Origin: Ampullaceana balthica
Taxonomy: Eukaryota > Mollusca > Gastropoda > Lymnaeidae
Direction of reading: 5' to 3'
Length of the DNA: 64,000 nucleotides
Assembly: GCA_944989445.1 (NCBI GenBank)
Contig: CALYLW010000697.1
Span: 62,001 to 126,000 of the forward strand
This document shows positions 23,370 to 33,632 of the stretch, one piece after another (positions within the stretch are counted from its first letter, which is position 1; every line of letters starts with the position of its first letter). A program made the position numbers and the translations under genes. The notes beneath the pieces are model-generated. The model did no database searches and was not told the origin of the DNA. It was given only the letters and a program-made list of their open reading frames with translations.

Positions 23370-23557
23370 CAGGGCCGGATTTCTGCCTAGGCCCACAAGG
23401 CCCTGGCCTAGGGCCCCAGCCAGCTTAGGGGCCCATGTGGTGGAATCTTTACATGAGCTCGAAAGCCTGGCTTGCATTATCAAAAAGCTTCATGATGGTT
23501 GGAGGGCCCAAAATGTGAACTGCCTAGGGGCCCTGGGTCTCTTAAGTCCGGGCCTGG
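23370..23557. mobile_element. short hAT-like MITE (CAGGGCCGG ends)
   Basis: A 188-bp element starting CAGGGCCGGATTTCTGCC and ending GTCCGGGCCTGG, flanked by a perfect 8-bp duplication ACAATATC (23362-23369, 23558-23565). The interior is rich in GGGCCC. Confidence 0.85.
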
Positions 23558-23565
23558 ACAATATC

Positions 23566-24093
23566 ACAAAATTTTTGCCTCCCCAGTTACTATTCTGAAA
23601 TCAATTTCACGAAAAATACATTATAGCATAATAGCAACTAGTTGTTTTTTTTTAATCCTTCATTTTAATAGCGTTATGTCACGCCAACAATTAATTGTAA
23701 CACGATGGGACAAGATTTTAGTTTGCCTAGGACACGACCTAAAAAAAAGTTTGTAATCATTAAGTTCAATGACAGCATTGAGGATGCCTAGCTGTTTATA
23801 GCTGTAATGCATTTTTCAAGATTTAATATTTGTTCTTACATTTCTTTTCATTTTTCCTTATTTTTCTTAAGAATTTTCCATCACTTCATTTTGATTTCCC
23901 TTCGGTCAATTATTTGTTTCTACATAGGTTTGATAGTTAATCGTGTAAATATAATATATTATAATTTTGTTTTGGAGACATTGGCAGAAGTGTTGACTTT
24001 TGTACGTGGTCTATAATTAAAACTTGACATTTATTGTCTTATTTAAAAGTAAACAAAAAAGAAGACGAGTTTCCGTCGTTGAATTTAATTGAA
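23566..24093. other. unassigned AT-rich sequence
   Basis: No supported gene or repeat. Confidence 0.4.
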
Positions 24094-24095
24094 TA

Positions 24096-25266
24096 CAGTG
24101 GAACCTCGGTCCTTAATCCGTTCCAGACCCTTGGACGTATTCCAAAAAGGACGTAAACCAAACGTATTTTTACTAAAAGAAATATAGAGGGAAAATGATT
24201 AATCCGTTCCCATGGGAAAAAAATCATATTATTATTAAAATATTTATACATTTATATACGTGGTTCTATAAAAATAATTTAAACACTTATACAAAAATAC
24301 ATAAATAATAAGAACTTAATTAAACAAACGTGCTTTCTGTTTTCCTGTTATTCAGGTCAAACGCAATTTTTCAACATGCTCTAATGTCACTGATCTTTGT
24401 TTTGTGATCGATTTCGTCCGATTTGCCAATTTAATAGAGTCTTTGTTTTTCCCCAATTATATATATGGTCATACTTGGCATGCTTCAATTAAGTCCCGGG
24501 CAATCACGCCAATTTCATCTTATATAACAATCTCTTTTTTCACCTCCATGGTGATCATAACCATTTTTTTTCGTTGCTTGGCTCCTCTCATTTACTTTCT
24601 TGAAATTCATGATAAGTGAATTTACTTTTTTTTTAATTACCATAAAACACAAAATCACGTGACAATTTAGAGTTATTGCGTGAATCGTTCACTGAATGGC
24701 AGCAACTGCCGTACTCACATTCTTGAGAATCGCGCGGTGTGCTTGTAAGGGTGTGTCTTTTGTCTCATAAGGGCTGTCTGACGTCACGCCCCTAGGGGGG
24801 GATGGTTCACACATTTGTGAGGATATTTGATGAGAGAAGAGGTTGGTTTTTTTTCCTTTAAAAACTGTGACGTCACATCAAAGCGCGCCACTTTATTAAA
24901 AGTTCCACTTAAATATTTCATTGCTTACAATTTATTTAATGACGTTTTAAATGGCTTCACGTGTGTTACGATTTCAGAGTGCAGCCTTACGCTTAACTAA
25001 ATGACAATAAAGTGATTTGAAACATGCTCATTTTCAAATATGAAATACGGCTTTTATTGGGGAGTGGCGAAACTTTGTGACGTCATATTTGACAGACGGC
25101 TAACTTTTTATGATGACGTGTAACGAAAAAAAAAGTGGGGGGGGGATTTGGCCAAAATTGCGTAACTTCATTTATTTTAGACACCATACAAGTTCAAATA
25201 TTCCAAACAAAGGTCGTATACCAAGTTGGACTTGTACCAAAGTAGACGTATACCGAGGTTCCACTG
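24096..25266. mobile_element. pogo/Tigger-like DNA element, non-autonomous
   Basis: A 1171-bp element with ends CAGTGGAACCTCGGTCC and ATACCGAGGTTCCACTG, flanked by TA on both sides (24094-24095, 25267-25268). The CAGTGGAACCTCGGT terminus and TA duplication are typical of the pogo/Tigger branch of Tc1/mariner. No transposase frame survives; the longest open frames have no recognisable domain. An interior piece (about 24,770-25,140) is GACGTCA-rich and may be a further insertion. Confidence 0.8.
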
Positions 25267-25365
25267 TATTTGGAAAAACAAAGGAAATGACAAGACACGT
25301 TTTCACATTTGCGTTTGCTTTATTTATTTTTTCTCATCGTCTCTTTAACAACATTTTGTTTCATC

Positions 25366-25376
25366 TTTATTTTATT
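25366..25376 (-). promoter_or_regulatory. polyadenylation signal pair
   Basis: Minus strand AATAAAATAAA, overlapping AATAAA hexamers, about 100 nt downstream of the stop codon of the 384-aa secreted protein gene. Confidence 0.65.
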
Positions 25377-25472
25377 CACACATAATGCATGCTTTTTAGA
25401 AAAATTCACAATTTCGAGTCTAAAAACACATATTTAAAAGATATACATAATTTTTTTTTAAATAGAAATTAG

Positions 25473-26627
25473 CTATCTGGTGAATGCTAAAAATAATAAG
25501 CACAGCAGTGTCATGACGGTACTGAGTCTTTCTCTGTGTCCACGTCCACATGTGACGACTTCCAATTTTGCGTAGTCCTCCGTTGTACAAAACTCCGAGT
25601 TCAGGAGGATGTCACGGAACACTCTGAGAATCTGGCAAGCCTCATCCACCGTCTTCCCGCGCATGTTGGTCTTCCTAGATAACATGGCTTCTCGGCACGA
25701 TTCGGTGACGTCGTTGTGTACCACGTCACTTATTTCGTCCCTGCGTCGCTGTTCGTTTGCAACACGCTCCACCGGTGGAAAGCAGAGTTCTGACGTCAGG
25801 GTGTCAATTTCCCGCTGACTGCAGATCGTCCTGGTGACAAGATTTCGTCCAAACGACTGGAGTCTCTGACAGCCCAAGGTTAAATTCGCAGAAAGTTCAA
25901 CGCTATTTGGAAAAAGTGAACTGTAGCAGAAATCTGCAACTCTGTTTTGAATTTCTCCCAACGCAGTATTTCGCAATGATTTCTCCCTTAAGATGTGTCG
26001 CGTGTTATTAGCTTCACCACAGACAGCTACATGAATGATGTCATAGTCTTTATTCGCGCAAATGAAGTTTTCAAGAAGCCGAGATTTTATCGACTCTAAA
26101 AAGGTACAGCCTTTCGGTGCGATTAGTTTTTGAAGACCTGCTGTCATATATCTCTTACATTGATTTGATAAATATGTACTGATTGAGAATATAATATCAT
26201 TGTTTCTTGTGTTTTCTAAAAGAGAAGCTCGAAGGTTGTTACGCTGGCTGAGAATGTCACCATGAGTGGATGTAGTTTCTTTGTCTACCAAACTCGTTGC
26301 CGGGTAGCTTCCATTAAAACGAGATTTTGGGCACAGGTATTGACTTACAGATTCAAGCTCGTCATTAGAACAAAGAGGATAACTTCCGTTATAGCTCCGA
26401 GAACACCACGCACTGACGCTTGCATTATCTACACGGCTGTCATTGATAGACTGGATACAGTCGAGTGAGAACCTATGGTGTTCCAGGACAGATTTTATAG
26501 CATCCCCAAGGGACTGACCACTGAAAGAAACCTCGTCCGTGGGCGTTTCTGTAAGGGTCTGGCCTCTCGTGGTCAAAACGTGGAGGCTCAATATGGCCAG
26601 TTGCACAACTGGGCTGTGTTTTATCAT
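25473..26627 (-). CDS. secreted or membrane-anchored protein with four four-cysteine modules
   Basis: Encodes 384 residues. An upstream in-frame ATG would give 411, but the internal MIKHSPVVQLAILSLHVL start opens a signal peptide (cleavage near residue 22) and lies 24 nt after a strong acceptor (TTTTTTTCACCAACAG). The mature chain carries sixteen cysteines in four sets: C57/75/86/99, C157/174/190/203, C234/253/269/282 and C311/331/347/360. The spacing between third and fourth Cys is always 12. Between second and third it is 15 in modules 2-4 and 10 in module 1. Modules 2-4 repeat every 77 residues. N-glycosylation sequons include NDS, NAS, NGS (twice), NNT and NLT. The C-terminus LSTVMTLLCLLFLAFTR is hydrophobic, suggesting a GPI signal or short anchor. 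The same module occurs once in the protein at 8352-8639. I do not recognise the family; function unknown. The whole coding part is one exon. Confidence 0.88.
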   Translation of the reverse strand: MIKHSPVVQLAILSLHVLTTRGQTLTETPTDEVSFSGQSLGDAIKSVLEHHRFSLDCIQSINDSRVDNASVSAWCSRSYNGSYPLCSNDELESVSQYLCPKSRFNGSYPATSLVDKETTSTHGDILSQRNNLRASLLENTRNNDIIFSISTYLSNQCKRYMTAGLQKLIAPKGCTFLESIKSRLLENFICANKDYDIIHVAVCGEANNTRHILREKSLRNTALGEIQNRVADFCYSSLFPNSVELSANLTLGCQRLQSFGRNLVTRTICSQREIDTLTSELCFPPVERVANEQRRRDEISDVVHNDVTESCREAMLSRKTNMRGKTVDEACQILRVFRDILLNSEFCTTEDYAKLEVVTCGRGHRERLSTVMTLLCLLFLAFTR

Positions 26628-26651
26628 GATCTTGTGTTCTTGTACTAATAT

Positions 26652-26653
26652 CT
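26652..26653 (-). promoter_or_regulatory. 3' splice acceptor in 5' UTR
   Basis: Minus strand CGCTTTTTTTCACCAACAG followed by ATATTAGTAC, 24 nt before the ATG of the 384-aa gene. A strong polypyrimidine tract and CAG. The upstream exon was not found. Confidence 0.65.
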
Positions 26654-26709
26654 GTTGGTGAAAAAAAGCGTTATTATGAAAAGTCACAATTAAAAAATAA
26701 GTCCACACT

Positions 26710-28963
26710 GTAATTATTCTACGAAAACAGCACTCGGTTCCCTAAAATAAAAACCAATGTTTCGTGCGCATTCTTACAATAACAGCATCAACATTGAGAA
26801 TGTTTAATTTCTTGTTAAATAAGTTCCCTTGAATGGAGCAGGATATAAATAATATTGCATGTGTCATCTACATGTTGTAATCGAATGGGTTGTTCATTAT
26901 AAAATAAATTTTATATCAACATTGATTTTCGCAATCTAATAAGGGTTCATGCATGATCCAACATGAAGCAATGACATCACCCCACACAGCTTTACGTGTT
27001 ATACAAACGTCGTGCGGGCCTGAGAAATTTCGAGGTATACAATTATTATATAGCAGCCATCTCTCTTGTATTACAAAATAGGAACATGACAAGAAAAGTC
27101 CAGAATGTAATAAGTTAGTGTGTGTACGTGTGTGTATGTATCGGTGTGTGTCTTGTTTGTATTGAGTGTTGTGATGTCTATGTGTATTAGTGTGTGATTG
27201 TGTTTTATATATCTGGGTATCCAGATTTCGGTGTCAAAACAAACTTATTAATATAGTATACTTGTATTTGGATACTTCTTCTGGTATAGAAAGAAAAATA
27301 TTAATGAATTATAATAATTTTTTCATAGTAATTGTAGTAGCCGTTCGTATCAAAATTTAGAGAACTAACATCTATCATCGGAAAAAATGATATCTTGCGG
27401 CAAATATGAACTTTTCAATGAATGATATAAAATATTTTTAAAAATCACTTTTAAGAAATCACGAAAATAATAGTCACATACGAAATTCATTTATTTCTAT
27501 TCTATTCTTAATTTTTTTTTAAATTTCAAATTAATAATTTTTTTAAATAAAATTATATCCTTAAATAAATAAAACATTACTTAAAAAAACACAAAAACAA
27601 TTTAAAAATTATTCTTTCGAGCAATAAATAAATAATTTCAGTGATCACAACTTTGATGAAATGCAATGTCAAATTAAAAAAACTTTATAACTATAAATTA
27701 CCATTCTAATGAAATATTATTTTTCTGTCCTCAGCCGAACAAGAACTCTCAGCGTAAAACGTTATGTCTTCAAGACAAACAACAAAGTTAGGTGTAAAGT
27801 AGAGATATTACCACTCATTCCAGATGGACTTTTTATATTGTCAACAAGACTAAAAATAAACACCGATAAGAACACACGGAACTGTGATTGGTATCCCGTC
27901 TCACGGGAACGATTACCGGGTACTTTGATCCCTGACGCAAGGCTGCATGTCACGGAGCGGGTACACCAAGGGGAGACCAGCCGTATCGCATTGGGACCTT
28001 GAACTCTATTATCTCTTTAAATAACTTAATGTTGATTCATACACGTTTTAAAAAAACGATTTTATTGTGTCCTTTTACGGGTCTTCTTCAAATTTTCAAA
28101 CTTTCTTTGACAAATTAACTTCATTAATTTTCTTTTTCATTTTAATCAAATGATTTTTTATGTTTGCCGCTGAGACATTGTTTACAATAAATGCATTGTT
28201 ATGTCCTATAAGAGACTCTTTGCTCAAGAAGTATGGAAAGCTACACAGACGTCATAGCGGATTATAGGGGAAAAAAATCCGATTAAATGGGCACGCGAAT
28301 GAAATAATCTATAGATATGTCAACAAACGAATGAAAATATTATTAAACTCGCGTGACAAGTGGCACGTTTTGTTCTCGGGTCAGTAACAATATTTTTATT
28401 GGCTTAAGAGTGGTATTTTTATTGCATGCCTTATTTGTAACATTTATTTTAATAAGGCAATGGATGGCGATGGCGGAGGACGTCTCCGTTGCTAACAAAA
28501 ATTCATCGTCATATGCCAATGCTTTTAGATACCTATATGCGATAAAATTGTACGTGTACATACATACTTTTTTTTCTTTCTTTTTTTTTGTATTTTCTTT
28601 CTTTAGGTTGAAAACCGCGTATAAAATACGTTTTAAAATTTATAATATTCGGAGTGGACAGTGAAATATATGGGTAACAATTTAATATTGTTTGCTATTG
28701 ACCACCTTTACATGGATTATCATCAATATTTCATTTCATATTAAGCAATAAATAATAATTATCACAATTTATGTATTTAAAAAAATTAACCACTTTTGTT
28801 TGTGGAATGCGCTTGTTTTTAGTATTTTTATTTATTAACATATTATTGTAGGGAGTTAATTATCTGATCTTTACTGCTGGTTTATTTTCGACTATTAGTT
28901 CCCTTTTGCCGAGACTGTCCGCTTTTCTCGTTGATTCGACTTCCGTAGTCTCTTGAACAAATT
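26710..28963. other. unassigned AT-rich sequence with a degenerate TG tract
   Basis: Presumably includes the promoter and 5' exon of the 384-aa gene, but I cannot place them. A degenerate (TG)n tract lies at about 27117-27205. Open frames at 27709-28002 and 28343-28664 lack recognisable features. Confidence 0.4.
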
Positions 28964-28970
28964 CAGTGGC

Positions 28971-29247
28971 TTATCTTTATCTTATCTATACAGACGCTCC
29001 TTCTATGCACAAGATAGTTGCGTCCACAGACCATGTTGGCAAGTGATGCAGCGTTCACAGGCCACGGCTTTGTGGGTTCCACGCATTACCCAGCCGCCTA
29101 ACTACATGTAGTGTTAGGTACCCATTCGGAGCTGGGTGACTCAGGAACGCCCTAGGCCCCGGGAACAAACCCTTGCCTTCACACGGATTCGAACCCATGA
29201 CCATCGGTACGACAATCCCAGTGCGCTGCCACTCGACCCCCGCGTCC
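28971..29247 (-). mobile_element. tRNA-derived SINE, family B
   Basis: On the minus strand it begins with GGTCGAGTGGCAGCGCACTGG (A-box-like) and a canonical B box GGGTTCGAATCC, then a ~190-bp body. The tail GGAGCGTCTGTATAGATAAG ends in AGATAA repeats. It is flanked by a 7-bp duplication CAGTGGC (28964-28970, 29248-29254). The last ~50 bp match the tail of the LINE fragment at 31890-32158, so that LINE family probably supplies its transposition machinery. Confidence 0.8.
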
Positions 29248-29254
29248 CAGTGGC

Positions 29255-30640
29255 GTCGTAAGGATCGGGGTAAGAAGAGAACTGATTACCCGGGTAGCGC
29301 ATTTTTCATTATGTCGAAGGAAATATTTTTAGAGCCTTCAACACTTTTTATTTCCGTTCCAAATTCCCCAAAATTTACCTTCGGCTCGGCAGGTTTTGGT
29401 ATTTGTGCACTTGGATTAATTAAAAAATACATAGCCATCAGCCATAGCCTTCTGTAAGCATTATCCACACAGCAAATTTAAGCTCTCGGCCCCATGCGAT
29501 GGATTTTTCACACAGGTGCGCAAATTTAAAATATCAAAACTACATGAAATCAGTTTTAAACTATATAATAATATAAACAATTAGAGTGAGTACTAGACGC
29601 CTACATTTAACTATAGGCATAGCCATAGGGCAACACATTATTTATTTTAACAAACTTAAAATTCAAAAGGGGAATAACTTTACTAATATTTTCAAAGTTT
29701 AATTTTCTTATAATTTCTCTTTTAATTAAAAGACGTACACTTTTGAAAGAAAAGACAGAAAAATGTTACTTGGTCCTGATGTAACTTTTTTAAAAATACA
29801 AGTTACTATGCGCCCCCCCCCCAAACTCCTAAAAAGAATTTTTTTAATTAATTAATTAAAAGAGAGTAAAAAAAGAGATAAATATTACGGCATTCTCAGC
29901 TGTGAAGATAACGATTAATTAGTCACAATACAATTACACAAGAAGAATGTTCTATTAGTTATCCTTCCTAAATATACCGCTTACTTTGACGACATGGATT
30001 TAATAAATGAATAAAATGAAAAAAAAATAGAAGAATGTAACTGAATAGCATGGCTGGAATTAAAAGAACAACTTATGTAAAGGAACGTGATTTTATTCTA
30101 AATACTATCCACAATCACCCCTTTTTATGGAAACAGTTTTACTTATATTAAATTATGCTAACTTAGAATAAATAAAATTATTTAAAGTTACAACCAATTT
30201 TTTTAAGGGGTGTGTAGAAAATAAACTATAACACTACTAACACTACTATTTCAAATAGTTCAGAAAGTTTTAACAAAACGTATACAACTGAAATCTTGGG
30301 CAGTGTAAAGTTTAGGTTTTTGAAACTAGCTCCTAACAATACTATCAATGAAACTTAAATAATAGATTACAGAAATAAATAAGAATAAAAAACCTATAGT
30401 CATTGTTATTTAAGACGGACGGCTCCCTAGAGAACATGTACATACAAACAGAAAAAGAATCAAACACACAATTGTTAGTCTTGTTGTAAATATAAATACA
30501 TTAAAATATATTATATTTGTCCTACTTTTACTACCTCATCTAAATATCTATATATAGATCCGCCTCATACGTCGATGGGCCTGGTTTCAAGCCCCAGCGA
30601 AAACATTTGTTTTTTAATTTTTAAAAATGTCTGTATGTGC
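29255..30640. other. unassigned AT-rich sequence
   Basis: No supported gene. An open frame at 29173-29457 overlaps the SINE edge and is not credible as a gene. Confidence 0.4.
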
Positions 30641-30654
30641 CCCTTTATTTCCAA

Positions 30655-31110
30655 CACTAGCTGAACCCGCGGCGTACCAAACGCCGCTAATTATTTAGTT
30701 ACGGCTATACAACGTTTCCCCCGTATAAGGCGGATGTGATAACCAGTACTACTACGAATCTCACGTTATTCTGTGAACGAACAATGCAAGTGAACTCAAG
30801 TACCATTGTTGGTCTCGAAACATTGATCGACCCCAGGGAGCGTCATTCGTCATGCTCGTTTGCGTCAAATTATATTTTTACATCGCTCCCTTTTCAAAAA
30901 TTAAAATATAAGCTAAAAAAATTATGCCATATAATATATATTTTTTTCACAGCGCGTCTTTAATTTATAATTATTTTGCACAACTTTTTGCGCGCCTTTC
31001 GATGCACGCCTTGTATTAAAATATAAGCTTAAAAAAATGACGTCATAGCGTTCCACATCCTTCCAGCCAGACAGCCAGTGACTTGGACTATTATATTGTA
31101 TATAATATTT
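30655..31110. mobile_element. possible RTE-like retroelement 3' region
   Basis: Begins AGCTGAACCCGCGGCGTACC and ends with CCAGCCAGACAGCCAGTGAC and ATTATATTGTATATAATAT. These words resemble the conserved 3' portion of RTE-type LINEs and partner SINEs in many invertebrates. No coding remnant identified, so the call is tentative. Confidence 0.35.
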
Positions 31111-31208
31111 CTTAAACCATCATAAAAAATTAACAACACCCTAATCTTTAGAGAACGTTTCGAATAAGTTATAATAGTGAATTTTAAAAAAAAACTGAAC
31201 TGGCTAGG

Positions 31209-31282
31209 AGGCTCCAGAGGGATTCGAACCCTCGACCTCCTGTTTACTAGACAGGCGCTCTAACCAACTGAGCTATGGAGCC
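31209..31282 (-). tRNA. tRNA-Thr (anticodon AGT)
   Basis: A 74-nt intronless tRNA. The acceptor stem GGCTCCA (5') pairs with TGGAGCC (3'), with discriminator T. The D arm GCTCAGTTGGTTAGAGC contains an A box. The anticodon stem CCTGT/ACAGG encloses loop CTAGTAA, giving anticodon AGT. The T arm GAGGGTTCGAATCCCTC supplies a perfect B box. All four stems pair, so it is probably functional rather than a SINE head. It is isolated; no other tRNA is nearby. CCA is not encoded, as expected for a eukaryotic nuclear gene. Confidence 0.96.
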
Positions 31283-31889
31283 AGTCGAGCACGGAGTGTC
31301 TAAAATGTGTAAGACAGTTGGACGCAGATATGCTATTTCAATAGAAATTAATTTACATGTAATTATTAATCTTTATACAAATTACCATTTACTTTCCTGC
31401 AAATTATCAGTTTGCAATGAAAAAGGGTCAGTAATCACCAAATTTTATATTCTCGGTTATTTCCGTATTTTTCCCGAATGAATCCCAATTTCCGAGGTCA
31501 TCGGAATTCACCTTGATGACGTCACCAGGAGTAGGGGAAATTCTTCGCATTTCTATGCGGCCATTTTTGCTATCTTGCTTCGCTCCAGTCAAACTACTGG
31601 CTGCTCCAACGCTGAGAATGAGACTATAGGCTATTCAAATTACCAGGAACTGCTGAATATTTCCGCGTCTTCAGTGGTAAGTAGCTACTTAAAGAATTGT
31701 GCAAGTCTTTTTAGGTCAGATTTGTTGGGTGTTCAGTCACACATAATTATCATAATAAACAGAGTTGGAGTGAGCGTGTCGTTTAAAGTTATAGTTTATC
31801 AGTGTGTTAGTGTGTTGTCATTGTTAGTGATTAGTAATGAAATTATTAGTATCGAGTATCGGCTGTCTGTGTAACAAAGTTATTGTTGT
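31283..31889. other. unassigned sequence
   Basis: Region upstream of the tRNA on its strand. No supported gene; a 99-codon open frame at 31575-31874 has no recognisable features. Confidence 0.4.
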
Positions 31890-32158
31890 AGCCATCATAT
31901 CTTATCTGTTTACAGACGCTCCTTCTATACAAAAGATTATTGCGTCCTACGCTTATCTATGGTTTGTGTTTAGTCCTGCATTTTTATTAGAGATTTAAAT
32001 GTTGATAAAGTGTTGGTTTTCCTGGATTCTTCAGGCAACCCATTCCACGCCCGAATTCCGGACAGGAAGAAGGAAAACTTGTATGTGTTTGTTCTTGCAT
32101 ACGGAATAAGAAATGTGTTTTTATCCTTATGTTTACTGTTACTGATTTTAAGTAACAA
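31890..32158 (-). pseudogene. LINE reverse-transcriptase C-terminus plus 3' tail
   Basis: The minus frame from 32158 ends with ARTNTYKFSFFLSGIRAWNG, LPEE and TLSTFKSLIKMQD. This is the typical carboxyl end of CR1/L2/jockey-type LINE proteins (Y-x-FSFF...R-x-WNxLP...FKS-x-L). Stop at about 31970. The 3' UTR on to 31890 contains GAAGGAGCGTCTGTAAACAG and ends AGATAAGATA, shared with the SINE at 28971-29247. The 5' part is missing (truncated copy). Confidence 0.75.
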
Positions 32159-32159
32159 G

Positions 32160-33015
32160 TACTATGTTGATGTATAGCCTATACTGACTATACTGTAACT
32201 CAGTAACTGTAGTAGGCGAATTTAAAATAATACTAATATACTAATAATGTAGCCGTAGCTGTGCACGAGTTTCTGTTAAAGTACTTAAAGTTACAGTTAA
32301 ACAGTTATCAGTGAATATCAGTTCAGTTAAGTCCTAACTTTTAGTTTTTTTTGCTCTAGAGTCTAGTTTTTACTTTTTATAATTTCCTACTATTTATTTT
32401 CAACTTATTTGCCTTTGAACTAAAACTAGAATGAGTTTAACGTATTTATTTTATCTTTTTCTGAATTGGTAATTGGTACTAAGTCTAAATAAATGTGAAT
32501 GGCAAATTTTAAGAATAATAAGAGTAAGAGTCTTTAAGAGAGCGTATTATCAGTGTTATGTTAGTAGGGAGTACTAGACCTAACACTATTATTATTGCAT
32601 TTTAGTTAATTTTTTAAAACCAAAATTGACTTTACCGTATACCAAATATTAAGTCTGAAAAAAAGATAACAATTTCCGAATGAATAAATTATAAGTTATA
32701 AGTGTCAATACATTTGAATGATCAATGCAATCATTAACTAAGAAATGTCAAATATCTGACACTCCAAATTATATTGTACACTCATAAGCCTAAGTGACCC
32801 CCTGCTGGCTCCTCACATTTTGTGAACCTGTCCCCTACTTCAGAGAAATGATTCAAAGGTTGTTGAGCAAACTTGCTCTAAGCTTTAATACTTGTAATTA
32901 TACTACTACAATCATGGTCTACTGAAATTTGAATCAGTCATATTCTAAAAAGGTTATGATTTTTTTTATGGGGCTAACTACCTGTGTTACGGTTGAATAA
33001 GAAAAAAAGGAGAAG
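32160..33015. other. unassigned AT-rich sequence
   Basis: No supported gene or repeat recognised. Confidence 0.4.
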
Positions 33016-33632
33016 AAAAAACCCCGTAAAAACAAAGTTTTTGACTATAAATCCCTTATAATGAGACATAACTAAAAGTATTTATTATGTTCAAACGCGA
33101 CAAGCATTTACAGACTGAATCTGTCTTAACGCCCTTTTGCTTTATAACCATAGGGGGGTTGGAAGAGGGGAAGGGCTGGTCACAGATCGATGGGCCGAGC
33201 TCAGCGTGACACGTAAATTGTAAACAAAAGCACGCCAGTACACCTGATTAAAACACAAGATGTGTTCACCGATGGCTGGCGTGAAGTCAATTGACCCGTA
33301 AAATGTAAACAATAGCGACTTCTACATATAGTTTTATATAGATAAACTAAAAATGTATTAATTTAATTACAGTGCGTTCAATCGATCTGAAATTATGATA
33401 TGATGCATTGTTAGGTGACACGAGTCTCTGTGCCAAATTTCAGCTCGATGGCATCACGGGAAGTGGGTCATTTTTTACTCTCTGTTTTAGCCATCTTCTA
33501 TAGTTGACCTCCACGTGTCACTGGAGTTTCACTCCAGCCCTCGATGTCGATGTATTATATCATCAATACTTTTAGTTATGTCTCATACAGAAGGGATTTA
33601 TAGTCCAAAACTTTGTTTTTAAGGGTTTTTTA
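33016..33632. mobile_element. TIR element with ~65-bp inverted arms
   Basis: The left arm (33016-33086, ACAAAGTTTTTGACTATAAA then TCCCTT...GAGACATAACTAAAAG) and right arm (about 33562-33632) are inverted copies with few differences. The interior (33335-33480) matches the fragment at 7755-7915 and includes TGTGCCAAATTTCAGCTCGA. No transposase frame and no clear target duplication, so the superfamily is unknown. Confidence 0.7.
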
